DNA of 64,000 nucleotides from contig CANJJS010000007.1 in the NCBI GenBank assembly GCA_947474705.1, forward strand, positions 1 to 64,000, written 5' to 3'. This DNA comes from Acetobacteraceae bacterium (GTDB lineage Bacteria > Pseudomonadota > Alphaproteobacteria > Acetobacterales > Acetobacteraceae). The stretch's first letter is position 1; every line of letters starts with the position of its first letter. Position numbers and translations under genes: made by a program. Shown piece after piece: positions 43,468 through 52,105 of this stretch. The notes beneath the pieces are model-generated. The model was not told the origin of the DNA. It ran no database searches and saw only the letters and a list, made by a program, of their open reading frames with translations.

Positions 43468-44484
43468 TCAACTTCCGTCCTTCTCCCACATATTGTCCCA
43501 GAACAGGTCCTTCCAACTGTCCGGCTTGCTCTTCAGGGTCCCCGCCGCGTGCATGAAATCGGCGTATTTCTTCATGCCGCGGGGGACGGAGCTGTAGCGC
43601 ATCTGTTTCGGATCGACGATCATCGCCTCGATCCAGCTAACATCGCGCTTTTGCGGCTCCCGCGCGACATAGATTTTCGCCGCCTCGCGAGGATTATCGC
43701 GAATGAAACCAAATGCTTCCTCGAACGCCGCCGCCGCCGCGTCGTAAACTTTGCGGTTCCCCTCGCGGAATCGCGCGCTGGCATACATCACCGCGACCGA
43801 AGATCCCGGATCGAGATAATCGTCGGAATTCATCACCAGATGAACTTTTCCCGATTCCATTTCCTCGACGCTGAACGGCAGGATCGCCGCATGCGTTTTG
43901 ACTTCCGACGATCCGCTCAACAACATCGCCATCGCATCCGGGTTCGACATCGGCACCAGATGCGAATCCAACCGGAACCGCTGATCCCAGCCCCATTCCT
44001 TCGCCGCGGCCATCTGGATCGCGATTGCCTGCGCCGTGATTTTAATGCCGCTGAGCGCGATACGATCGTTCGGCCCGAAATCGCGAATTGAACGGATTTT
44101 CGGATCGGTGCTCAACAGCAAGATCGGCCCGCCGGACAGCGGAGTCATCGCCCGGACCCGCTGCGCGCCGCGCGTCTTGTCCCACAAAACGAATGCGTTT
44201 CCGAAACCGCCCATCGCGAGGTCCGCGTCCCCCGCCAGCAACACATCGCTGCTGGACGGCCCGCTGGCCATGTGAACAATGCTCGTTTTGATCTCGCCGA
44301 GCCCCGCGGCGGTGGCGTGTTTTTGGATCAATCCGCGGTCGACGGCGACGTAAACCGGCAAATACGCCAGCCCGTACGGCATCACGATCCGCACCTGATT
44401 GCCATCGGCCCGCGCGCCCGCCGACAGGCCCAGGCCGATCGCCAACAATATGGCCATCAGCCATCGCCGTCCAATGCTTCGCAT
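43468..44484 (-). CDS. ABC transporter substrate-binding protein, NMT1/SsuA type
   Basis: A 338-residue binding protein with a Sec signal (MRSIGRRWLMAILLAIGLGLSAGARA, about 26 residues). The mature part starts with QVRIVMPYGLAYLPVYVAVDRGLIQKHA, the pattern of nitrate/sulfonate/taurine binding proteins. LAGDADLAMGGFG, IALSGIKITAQA and FIRDNPREAAKIYV follow. It stands alone, convergent with the family-5 protein (6-bp gap) and divergent from a BVMO. The permease and ATPase are absent. Ligand may be a small organic acid or amine. Confidence 0.85.
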   Translation of the reverse strand: MRSIGRRWLMAILLAIGLGLSAGARADGNQVRIVMPYGLAYLPVYVAVDRGLIQKHATAAGLGEIKTSIVHMASGPSSSDVLLAGDADLAMGGFGNAFVLWDKTRGAQRVRAMTPLSGGPILLLSTDPKIRSIRDFGPNDRIALSGIKITAQAIAIQMAAAKEWGWDQRFRLDSHLVPMSNPDAMAMLLSGSSEVKTHAAILPFSVEEMESGKVHLVMNSDDYLDPGSSVAVMYASARFREGNRKVYDAAAAAFEEAFGFIRDNPREAAKIYVAREPQKRDVSWIEAMIVDPKQMRYSSVPRGMKKYADFMHAAGTLKSKPDSWKDLFWDNMWEKDGS

Positions 44485-44663
44485 GTCTCTTCCCTCCGCG
44501 TTCCCGGCGCAGTGTAACCCCCATGCGCGCGCCGCGGGAAGCCGCTGGGACCCATGCCTTGCGGGCAGGCCATTCGCGGGGTAGTTTCTCGTACCAGCCG
44601 GTAACCCGGCGACAGCAATCCGCGCCGCGCGAACCTCGCGCACCGCCAACGGGAGAAAACATC

Positions 44664-46307
44664 GTGCCAGACACAGGCGTATTGCCGGAACGCGTCAACG
44701 CGGGCGACGTGGAAACCTACGACGCGATCGTCATTGGGGCCGGCATTTCCGGCATGTACATGCTCTACCGCCTGCGCGAACTCGGCATGAAAACCAAGGT
44801 GTTCGAGGCCGGCACCGGAGTCGGCGGCACCTGGTACTGGAACCGCTATCCCGGCGCCCGTTTCGATTCCGAAAGCTGGACCTACGGCTATTCCTTCTCC
44901 AAGGATCTGATGCAGGAGTGGGACTGGAAAGAACATTTCTCGCCTCAGCCCGACACGCTGGAATATCTCAACCTTGTCGCCGATAAATTCGATTTGCGTC
45001 AGGATATCCAGTTCCAGACCACCATTTCCGCCGCGCACTGGGATCAGGCCGCGAATCAGTGGACTGTCACGACGGATAAGGGCCAGAAGGCGAAGTCGCG
45101 CTTTCTGTTCACCGCCATCGGCATCCTGTCCGCCTACACACTCCCCAAAATTCCGGGCCGCGACAGCTTCAAGGGGCCCGCCTATCACCCGGCGCGCTGG
45201 CCGCACACGCCCGTCGATTTCACCGGCAAGCGCGTTGGCATCATCGGCACTGGCGCCACCGCCATCCAGGCCATCCCGGAAATCGCCAAACAAGCGAAAC
45301 AACTGACCGTCTTTCAGCGCCGCCCCAACTGGGCCGCCCCTTTGCACAACGCCAAAATCTCCAAACAGGAGATGGAAGACATCAAATCTCGTTACGAAGA
45401 GATCTACGCCCACTGCGCCACCACCCCCGGCTGGTTCATCCATCAGGCGGACCAGCGCAAAACCCTCGAAGTCCCGCCCGCCGAACGCGAGGCTTTCTGG
45501 GAAAAACTCTACGGCGAACCCGGCTTCGGCATCTGGATGGGCAATTTCCGCGATATCCTCACCAGCGAGGAAGCCAACGCCGCCATCACCGCCTATATCG
45601 CCAAGAAAATCCGCCAGCGAGTCAACGACCCGAAAGTCGCGGATAAGCTGATCCCCAAAGATCACGGCTTCGGCACGCGCCGGGTGCCCCTGGAAAGCGG
45701 CTATTTCGAAACCTATAACCGCGACAACGTGACCTTGGTCGATACGCTCGTGGACGAACCCATCGAGTGCATCACGCCCAACGGCATCAAAACCGCCAAA
45801 CAGGAACACGAGTTCGACATCCTCATCTATGCCACCGGCTTCGACGGCGTCACCGGCGCCTTCGACCGCATGGACATCCGCGGCAAAGACGGCCTCGAAC
45901 TCAAGAACGCCTGGGCTGAAACCCCCCGCACCTATCTTGGCATGCTCGCCGAGGGCTTCCCGAACATGCTCATGGTCCTGGGCCCGCACACCGCCCGCGG
46001 CAACATCCCACAGGCGATTTCCCACAGCGTCGAGTTCCAGGCGGGCATGCTGAAACACATGCTCGACAACAACCTGACACATGTGGAAACCCGGCCCGAA
46101 CAGGTCGACGAGTGGACCGCCACCGTCATCAAAGCGGGCGAGGCACTCCTCTCCTCGAAAGTCGACTCCTGGCAAAACGGCGTCAACCGTAACGTCGAAG
46201 GCCGCACCGTCCGCCGCGTTCTCGGTTACAACGGCAACGCCGGACATTTCCGCCGCGTGACCGACGAAGTGGCCAAAGGCGGCTATAAGGAATTCTCGTT
46301 CCAGTAG
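44664..46307 (+). CDS. Baeyer-Villiger monooxygenase (steroid/phenylacetone-type)
   Basis: A 547-residue type I BVMO. FAD site GAGISG (25-30), GGTWYWNRYPGARFDSES, fingerprint FKGPAYHPARWP (169-180) and NADPH site GIIGTGATAIQ. It is close to the BVMO at 48458. The start is GTG at 44664 behind GGGAGA; the open frame upstream has no homology. It heads a three-gene unit with a DMT transporter (31 bp) and a CoA-transferase (15 bp). Together they could import or export a ketone or acid, oxygenate it and activate the product. Confidence 0.87.
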   Translation: MPDTGVLPERVNAGDVETYDAIVIGAGISGMYMLYRLRELGMKTKVFEAGTGVGGTWYWNRYPGARFDSESWTYGYSFSKDLMQEWDWKEHFSPQPDTLEYLNLVADKFDLRQDIQFQTTISAAHWDQAANQWTVTTDKGQKAKSRFLFTAIGILSAYTLPKIPGRDSFKGPAYHPARWPHTPVDFTGKRVGIIGTGATAIQAIPEIAKQAKQLTVFQRRPNWAAPLHNAKISKQEMEDIKSRYEEIYAHCATTPGWFIHQADQRKTLEVPPAEREAFWEKLYGEPGFGIWMGNFRDILTSEEANAAITAYIAKKIRQRVNDPKVADKLIPKDHGFGTRRVPLESGYFETYNRDNVTLVDTLVDEPIECITPNGIKTAKQEHEFDILIYATGFDGVTGAFDRMDIRGKDGLELKNAWAETPRTYLGMLAEGFPNMLMVLGPHTARGNIPQAISHSVEFQAGMLKHMLDNNLTHVETRPEQVDEWTATVIKAGEALLSSKVDSWQNGVNRNVEGRTVRRVLGYNGNAGHFRRVTDEVAKGGYKEFSFQ

Positions 46308-46338
46308 TGTCCGACACAAGAAACGGACCGGCGGACGC

Positions 46339-47232
46339 GTGAAAACCCTCGCGCCCGCCGCCCGCCACGACCGCCTCGCGCAGGCGATCGGGCTGATGTG
46401 CATATATGTCGGCCTGATCGTCTACGTGAACGCATGCGGCAAGGTGATGGCCGAATCGTTTCATCCTTTCGAGGTCACGCTGTTCCGCCACGGCATAGCC
46501 TTCCTCTGGATGCTGATCCTGTTCGCCCCCCGCCACGGCCCGCGCATTCTGATCCCGCAACGGCCGGGCACCCAAATTTTCCGCGGCCTCTGCGGCATCG
46601 CTTCGTCGCTGTTCTATTTCACCGGCCTGATGCAAATGTCGCTCGCGACCGCCGCCGCCATCAGCTTCTCCACCCCACTTATCGTCGCCGGCCTTTCCGG
46701 CCCCATGCTCGGCGAGAAAGTCGGCCTCCACCGTTGGCTCGCCATCGCCGCGGGCTTCGCCGGCACACTCATCATCGTCCGTCCCGGCGGCGGCATCGGG
46801 CAATGGTCCGCGCTGCTGCTGGTGGGCAGCGCCATTTGTTCCGCCATGTACCAACTGCTCACCCGCCGCCTGGCCGGGCAGGACCGCGCCGAAACGACCA
46901 ACATCTGGTCGGGCATGGTCGGCACGACAGCGGTCTTGATCATGTCGCCATTTTTCTTCGAATGGCCCATCCATTGGCACCACTGGGCGCTTTTTCTCTC
47001 CATGGGCATGATCGGCGGCAGCGCCCATTATCTCCTCACCAAAGCCTTCGAGCGCGGGCCCGCCGCGCTCCTCTCCCCGTTCAATTATCTTCAACTTCTG
47101 GGCGCCACGCTGACCGGCTACGTGCTCTACGGCAGTCTCCCGGACCGCTGGACCTGGATCGGCGCCGCGGTCATCGTCGGCGCCGGACTCTACATCGCGC
47201 GGCGGGAAAACCGCCCGCGCCCCACATCCTGA
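46339..47232 (+). CDS. DMT-superfamily transporter (two EamA domains)
   Basis: A 297-residue inner-membrane protein with ten helices in two EamA repeats. The first begins LAQAIGLMCIYVGLIVYVNA; the second is about residues 155-290. The GTG start lies 31 bp after the BVMO stop, in the frame that gives a normal-length protein; another start within the first ten codons cannot be ruled out. Members export amino acids, metabolites or drugs. Placement between a BVMO and a CoA-transferase suggests movement of their substrate or product. Confidence 0.82.
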   Translation: MKTLAPAARHDRLAQAIGLMCIYVGLIVYVNACGKVMAESFHPFEVTLFRHGIAFLWMLILFAPRHGPRILIPQRPGTQIFRGLCGIASSLFYFTGLMQMSLATAAAISFSTPLIVAGLSGPMLGEKVGLHRWLAIAAGFAGTLIIVRPGGGIGQWSALLLVGSAICSAMYQLLTRRLAGQDRAETTNIWSGMVGTTAVLIMSPFFFEWPIHWHHWALFLSMGMIGGSAHYLLTKAFERGPAALLSPFNYLQLLGATLTGYVLYGSLPDRWTWIGAAVIVGAGLYIARRENRPRPTS

Positions 47233-47247
47233 CACGGAGCGGCCGAC

Positions 47248-48456
47248 ATGACCCAGGCTTTCGCCAACGTGAAAATCATCGATTTCTCGCAGGTCTTCGC
47301 GGGACCCTTCGCCACCATGCAATTGGCGTTGTTGGGTGCCGATGTCATCAAAATCGAGGAACCGGTCCTTGGCGACCAATGCCGCGGCATCGGCGCCGAC
47401 AACGACATCGGCCGCGCCGGCATGCCGCCTTTCTTCCTCGCCATGAACGCCAATAAACGTTCCATGACTCTCGACCTGAAACACCCCGGCGCCAAGGAGG
47501 TCATTGCCCGCCTCGTGAAAGACGCCGACGTCGTCGTCCAAAACTTCCGCCCAGGAGTCATCGATCGCCTGGGCTTTGGCTACGAGGCCATGAAGGCCAT
47601 CAAACCAAATCTCATCTATTGTTCCGTTTCCGGCTACGGCCAGACCGGTCCGTCCTCCGCCGCCCCCGCCTATGACGGCGCCATCCAGGCCACCTCCGGA
47701 ATGATGTCCGTGACCGGATATCCCGAGAATGGACCAACGCGCGTCGGCTTCACCGTCGTCGATCTCGGCACCGCCGTCATGGCCGCCTTCGCCATCGCCG
47801 GCGCGCTCTACCGCCGCGCCACGACGGGCGAGGGCCAGCATCTCGACGTCTCCATGCTCGACACGTCCCTGGCCCTGATGTCGCCGCTGGTTTCCACCTT
47901 TCTGAACACTGGCGTCGCGCCCGCGCTCGTCGGCAATGGCTCCGTTGTGAAACTCCCGACGACCGGATCGTTCGAAACGAAAGGCGGCGGCGGAATTCTG
48001 CTCAGCGCCATGACCGACAAACAATGGGCCGGCATTACCCGCGCCATCGAACGCCCCGATCTCCTCGCCGATTCCCGTTTCGCATCAGTCGACGGGCGCC
48101 GCGACCATTACGAGCTGATCAGACCGGAACTGATGACAGCATTCGCCACCAACACCGCCGAATATTGGGAAAAACGCCTGAACGGGGAGGGCGTGCCGGG
48201 TTCCGCTATCCGCACCATCCCGGAAGTTCTGGAACATGAACAGGTGGCGCACCGCGAAGTAATTGGGAGAATTTCGGGGGCGGCGGGGGTGGATCGCGAA
48301 ATCGGCCTCGTCACATCCGGATTCTCCGCCGGCCCCGACGGTCCCGCGATCGCCTCGCCGCCACCTGGAAAAGGCGAGCACACCGATGCCATTTTGCGAG
48401 AAGCGGGATATACCGTCGCGGAGATCGCCACTCTCCGCGACAGCGGCGCGTTATAA
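47248..48456 (+). CDS. CaiB/BaiF (family III) CoA-transferase
   Basis: A 402-residue CoA-transferase of normal length. The N-terminal pattern is KIIDFSQVFAGPFATMQLALLGADVIKIE; NKRSMTLDLK and VVQNFRPGVIDRLGFGYE follow. Asp143 in AYDGAIQA is the likely residue that carries the acyl-CoA anhydride. It is third in the BVMO-transporter unit. It abuts the end of the convergent BVMO gene (1-bp gap). It would activate an acid made from the ester after BVMO action (inference). Confidence 0.9.
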   Translation: MTQAFANVKIIDFSQVFAGPFATMQLALLGADVIKIEEPVLGDQCRGIGADNDIGRAGMPPFFLAMNANKRSMTLDLKHPGAKEVIARLVKDADVVVQNFRPGVIDRLGFGYEAMKAIKPNLIYCSVSGYGQTGPSSAAPAYDGAIQATSGMMSVTGYPENGPTRVGFTVVDLGTAVMAAFAIAGALYRRATTGEGQHLDVSMLDTSLALMSPLVSTFLNTGVAPALVGNGSVVKLPTTGSFETKGGGGILLSAMTDKQWAGITRAIERPDLLADSRFASVDGRRDHYELIRPELMTAFATNTAEYWEKRLNGEGVPGSAIRTIPEVLEHEQVAHREVIGRISGAAGVDREIGLVTSGFSAGPDGPAIASPPPGKGEHTDAILREAGYTVAEIATLRDSGAL

Positions 48457-48457
48457 G

Positions 48458-50104
48458 CTACCGCAAAACCATCCCGCTATATCCACCCGCGACCACGGCG
48501 TCGCACCGCGCCCGATACTGCGGTGCGCCGCCCTGATATTGCAGGACCCGCCGGACATTCTTGCCATCGACGTTGGTGTTGATTCCCGTCAACCAGGAAT
48601 CGACCTTGGTATAAAGCATGCCCGATGCGAGTTCCTCGACATGTTTCGACCAGTCCGCCTCGGCCTCTGTCGTCGGTTCGAACCGTGTCACCCCCTTCTC
48701 ATGGGCGTAACGCACCAAATCCGAGATCCAGTCCACGTTCTGCTCGATACAGCGTGGAATATTGCACCGCGTGGAGGCATTGTGCGGCCCAACGATTGTC
48801 AGAAGATTCGGAAATCCAGAGGACATCAGGCCAAGATATGTCTTTGGCCCATCCGCCCAATGCTCCGTCAATAATCGCCCGCCTGTGCCGCGAATCGCGA
48901 TCCGGTCGAAGGCGCCGGTGACCGCGTCGAATCCCGTGGCATAGACGATCATGTCGAAGGCGCGCTCGCCGGCGCTGGTGCGAATGCCGGCCTCCGTGAT
49001 CGTCTCGATCGGTGTTTCCCGCGTGTCGACGAGATGCACGTTGGGCAGATTGTAAACCTCGTAATACCCGGTTTCCTGCGGCACCCGCCGCGTGCCAAAT
49101 CCATGACATTTTGGAATCAGCTTTTCCCCCGTCGCGGGGTCCTTCACCCGCTGCCGGATCTTCCGCGCCACGAATTCGCTGAACAGCGCGTTGGCCTTGG
49201 GATCGGTCAGCATGTCCCGGAAATTCGCCATCCAGATACTGAAACCCGGCTCGGCGTATAACTTCTCCCAGAACGCCTCGCGCTCCTCGTCGCTGACCTC
49301 GAAGGTGCCGCGGGGATCGGTGTTATGAATATAACATCCCGGCGTTTGCCGCAGCAGCTCGAACATCGCGGGATAATTGGCCTTGATCGCCGCCTGCTCC
49401 GCGTCGCCGATCTTCCGGTTATGCAACGGCGTGCACCAGTTCGGTGTCCGTTGATACACGGTCAACTCGCCCACCAAAGGCGCGATCGTCTGGATCACCT
49501 GTACGCCGGTCGCGCCGGTGCCGATCACCGCGACCTTTTTCCCGGCGAAATCGACATCCTCATGCGGCCAGCGATAGGTGTGAAACGACCGCCCCTTGAA
49601 ACGATCGAGCCCAGGAAGCCGAGGCAGCGTATCCGCGGACAGTGGACCGACGGCCGTGATCAGAAACCGCGCGTTGTAACGTTCGCCGTCGTCCAGCGTC
49701 ACCGTCCAGCGCCGTGCCGTCTCGTCGAAATCGGCGGCTTTGACCCGGCTGTCGCACTGGATGTCGCGCCGCAAATCGAACCTGTCCACGACATGGTTCA
49801 GATAACGTTGCGTTTCCGGCTGTGGCGAGAAATGCTCGCTCCAGTTCCACTCCTTCAGAAGTTCTTCCGAGAACGCGTAACCATAGGTGTAGCTCTCGGA
49901 ATCGAAGCGCGCGCCCGGGTACCGGTTCCAATACCAGGTCCCGCCCACGCCACCGCCGGTTTCGAACACCCGGACCGACAGGCCAAGCGCGCGCAGGCGG
50001 TAAAGCTGATAAATTCCCGCGATGCCCGCGCCAATCACGATTGCATCGAAGGACCGCGCGCCAGAGGTCTTGTTTCCGGCGGCGGCCGTCGCGGTATCCA
50101 ACAT
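48458..50104 (-). CDS. Baeyer-Villiger monooxygenase (steroid/phenylacetone-type)
   Basis: A 548-residue type I BVMO. FAD site GAGIAG (25-30), GGTWYWNRYPGARFDSES, fingerprint FKGRSFHTYRWP (169-180) and NADPH site AVIGTGATGVQ. It is a paralogue of the one at 44664, which faces it across the CoA-transferase: similar length and the same motif spacing. The start 50104 is supported by a purine-rich GGGAAAG and by the family's N-terminus. A 55-codon ORF lies 23 bp upstream on the same strand. Confidence 0.88.
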   Translation of the reverse strand: MLDTATAAAGNKTSGARSFDAIVIGAGIAGIYQLYRLRALGLSVRVFETGGGVGGTWYWNRYPGARFDSESYTYGYAFSEELLKEWNWSEHFSPQPETQRYLNHVVDRFDLRRDIQCDSRVKAADFDETARRWTVTLDDGERYNARFLITAVGPLSADTLPRLPGLDRFKGRSFHTYRWPHEDVDFAGKKVAVIGTGATGVQVIQTIAPLVGELTVYQRTPNWCTPLHNRKIGDAEQAAIKANYPAMFELLRQTPGCYIHNTDPRGTFEVSDEEREAFWEKLYAEPGFSIWMANFRDMLTDPKANALFSEFVARKIRQRVKDPATGEKLIPKCHGFGTRRVPQETGYYEVYNLPNVHLVDTRETPIETITEAGIRTSAGERAFDMIVYATGFDAVTGAFDRIAIRGTGGRLLTEHWADGPKTYLGLMSSGFPNLLTIVGPHNASTRCNIPRCIEQNVDWISDLVRYAHEKGVTRFEPTTEAEADWSKHVEELASGMLYTKVDSWLTGINTNVDGKNVRRVLQYQGGAPQYRARCDAVVAGGYSGMVLR

Positions 50105-50127
50105 ATTCAAACTTTCCCGTTCCGTTT

Positions 50128-50295
50128 TCAGGCCGGCAGCGCCGGCGCGATGTAGCCAGGTTGAACCGCCTTGATCGGCAAGGCGATATATTTCGAGTAA
50201 ATGCGGCTCCGCGTCAGCCCGCCGCCCATGAACCCCAGGTCTTCTTGCGCCGTCCGCTTCCACATGTTGGACATTTCGCCGGCGGCGTCGTTCAT
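50128..50295 (-). CDS. Small hypothetical protein upstream of a BVMO
   Basis: A 55-codon ORF read in the same direction as the BVMO and ending 23 bp before its start. GAGGA lies about 8 bp before the ATG. The protein has a charged N-terminal part (MWKRTAQEDLG), a GGG turn, a basic RSRIYSKY and a proline-rich hydrophobic tail (IALPIKAVQPGYIAPALPA). It does not resemble any family I know. A second ATG occurs at codon 7. It could be a real small protein co-expressed with the BVMO or a chance frame; the good ribosome site and the tight spacing favour the former. Confidence 0.45.
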   Translation of the reverse strand: MNDAAGEMSNMWKRTAQEDLGFMGGGLTRSRIYSKYIALPIKAVQPGYIAPALPA

Positions 50296-50365
50296 CGCGG
50301 GGGTCCTCGGGTGTCGTTCTCGCCGCGATTGAGCGTGTTTCGCCGTTCGAGGCAAGACGGGCAGG

Positions 50366-51976
50366 TCAGACGCGCCGGATGTTCCAGGGGTACGATCCGA
50401 TCCCTGGTAGCCCGCCAGCGATATCCCGGCCATATGTGGCGAAGGTCGTGTATTGTCCAAGGGGCAGAAATGGCGGATCGTCGAACAGCGTTTGCTGGAT
50501 GCGATCGAAAATATGCTGTTGCGGTGCGTCGGGCGCGGTGTCGAGCCATTCCTGCGTCAATGTCTCGATTTCCGGTTTGTCGTACCATCCGGTCCATCCT
50601 TTATCGCCCATACCGCGAATGAAGAAGTTCACGCCGGGCGTCGCCGTGGATACCATCGATGCCGCCGTGTGGAACAGGCTCCAGCCGCCCTTGTCCAAGG
50701 GGCCGCGATTGGTCAGGCGCTGGATCATGGTGCCCCAGTCCATCGCCTGAAAGTCGACATTCAGGCCGAGACGCCGCATCAGGTCGCCGCTGACCTGGCC
50801 GAAAGCGGCGTGGTGATGGATATCGGTCGGTACCAGCAGGGCGATTTTTTCCCCGGCATAGCCGCTTTCCGCGATCGCGCGTTTCGCCGCGGACAGATCG
50901 GCCGGCATCGGCATCGCCTTGGTCCCCGCGATTTCCGTGACATTGGGCGCGCCGCAGGGAAAGTAGGCACGGCAGGTCCGCCAGGCGTCCGGACCGTCGG
51001 CGGCGGCGGCCTGCAGGAAATCGACCTGGCTCGCGGCGGCCAAAAGCGCCCGCCGCAATTTGACATTGTCGAAGGGCGGCTTTTTCAGATTGAAGCGCAG
51101 CACGCCCATCCATCCGAAAGGGTCTTTCGATTCGAGGCGCAGATTGCGCGCCGCCTGCACCAGCGGGCGCAAATCGGCGGGGGTCGATTCCCACCAGTCC
51201 ATCTCGCCCGCCTGCATCGCCGAGACCGCCGTCCCATGATCGGGCATCGTGTGCCATTCCACCCGTTCGAAATGCGCGATTTTTCCGCCGGCGGTGCGAT
51301 CCGGTTTTTCCTGGCGCGGGGCGTAACGGTCGAATTTCCGGTAAGCCACGAACCCGCCCGGATTGAATTCGTTCGCGACGAAACGATAGGGGCCGGAACC
51401 GACCATCTCCTTCAGCGCGGTAAACGCGTCCACGTCGCCAAACCGTTCCGGCATGATCGCGCACGGTAAGGCGGAGGTGCGGCCCAGCCCTTCCAGCAAT
51501 CGCGGAAACCGGCGTTTGAAGCGGAACCGGATGGTGCGGTCGTCCACCGCCTCGATCGTGTCGTTCGCCAGCATCATGGCCTGGCCGAAGGAGTCGCGTT
51601 TGGCCCAGCGTTTGACGCTGGCGGCGCAATCGCGGGCGAGCACCGGTGTGCCGTCGTGGAACCACAAATTGTCGCGCAGCCGGATGTCCCAGACCTTGAA
51701 ATCCGCGTCCATCGTGTGGCCCTCGGCCATTTGCGGCGCGGGTTTCCAGTCGCTTCCCGTGCCGTACAGCGTGTCGAAGACGTGATAAGCATGGTTGCCG
51801 GTGACCAGCGAGGCCGTCCAGATCGGGTCCAGCACGGTCAGGCCCGTGTTCGGGATGAACCGCAACACCTTGGGGTCCCGCTTCTGGGCGCGCGACGGCC
51901 TTGGCGCCGTCACAGCGGCGGCGGTGCCCGCGAGGACAATCCGTCGTGTCAGGCGTGTCGTGTCCGATGGCGGCAT
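50366..51976 (-). CDS. ABC transporter substrate-binding protein, family 5, Tat-exported, orphan
   Basis: A 536-residue binding protein. The N-terminus has a twin-arginine signal (LTRRIVLAG) ending near PSRAQ. The mature part opens LRFIPNTGLTVLDPIW, nearly the same as in the genes at 52106 and 12817. WFHDGTPVLARDCAASVKRW and GSGPYRFV follow. A much longer open frame runs on upstream but is antisense to the next gene. It is divergent from its paralogue at 52106 with 129 bp between starts. Having two facing paralogues suggests duplication and shared control. Confidence 0.87.
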   Translation of the reverse strand: MPPSDTTRLTRRIVLAGTAAAVTAPRPSRAQKRDPKVLRFIPNTGLTVLDPIWTASLVTGNHAYHVFDTLYGTGSDWKPAPQMAEGHTMDADFKVWDIRLRDNLWFHDGTPVLARDCAASVKRWAKRDSFGQAMMLANDTIEAVDDRTIRFRFKRRFPRLLEGLGRTSALPCAIMPERFGDVDAFTALKEMVGSGPYRFVANEFNPGGFVAYRKFDRYAPRQEKPDRTAGGKIAHFERVEWHTMPDHGTAVSAMQAGEMDWWESTPADLRPLVQAARNLRLESKDPFGWMGVLRFNLKKPPFDNVKLRRALLAAASQVDFLQAAAADGPDAWRTCRAYFPCGAPNVTEIAGTKAMPMPADLSAAKRAIAESGYAGEKIALLVPTDIHHHAAFGQVSGDLMRRLGLNVDFQAMDWGTMIQRLTNRGPLDKGGWSLFHTAASMVSTATPGVNFFIRGMGDKGWTGWYDKPEIETLTQEWLDTAPDAPQQHIFDRIQQTLFDDPPFLPLGQYTTFATYGRDIAGGLPGIGSYPWNIRRV

Positions 51977-52105
51977 GTCCGTGTCTCCGGGTCGCTGGCA
52001 CGGGATTTTGCCATGAAAAATGGCCGCGAGGCCAGCAGGGCATTGCATCCGGCCGCGGCAACGTCCAAATCGGCGCCGCCGACATCGCAACTGGATGGGA
52101 CACCC

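Noticed and set aside
48674..48692. GGTTCGAACCG, like a tRNA T-arm
   Set aside because: It lies inside the BVMO coding sequence and has no matching acceptor or anticodon stems.
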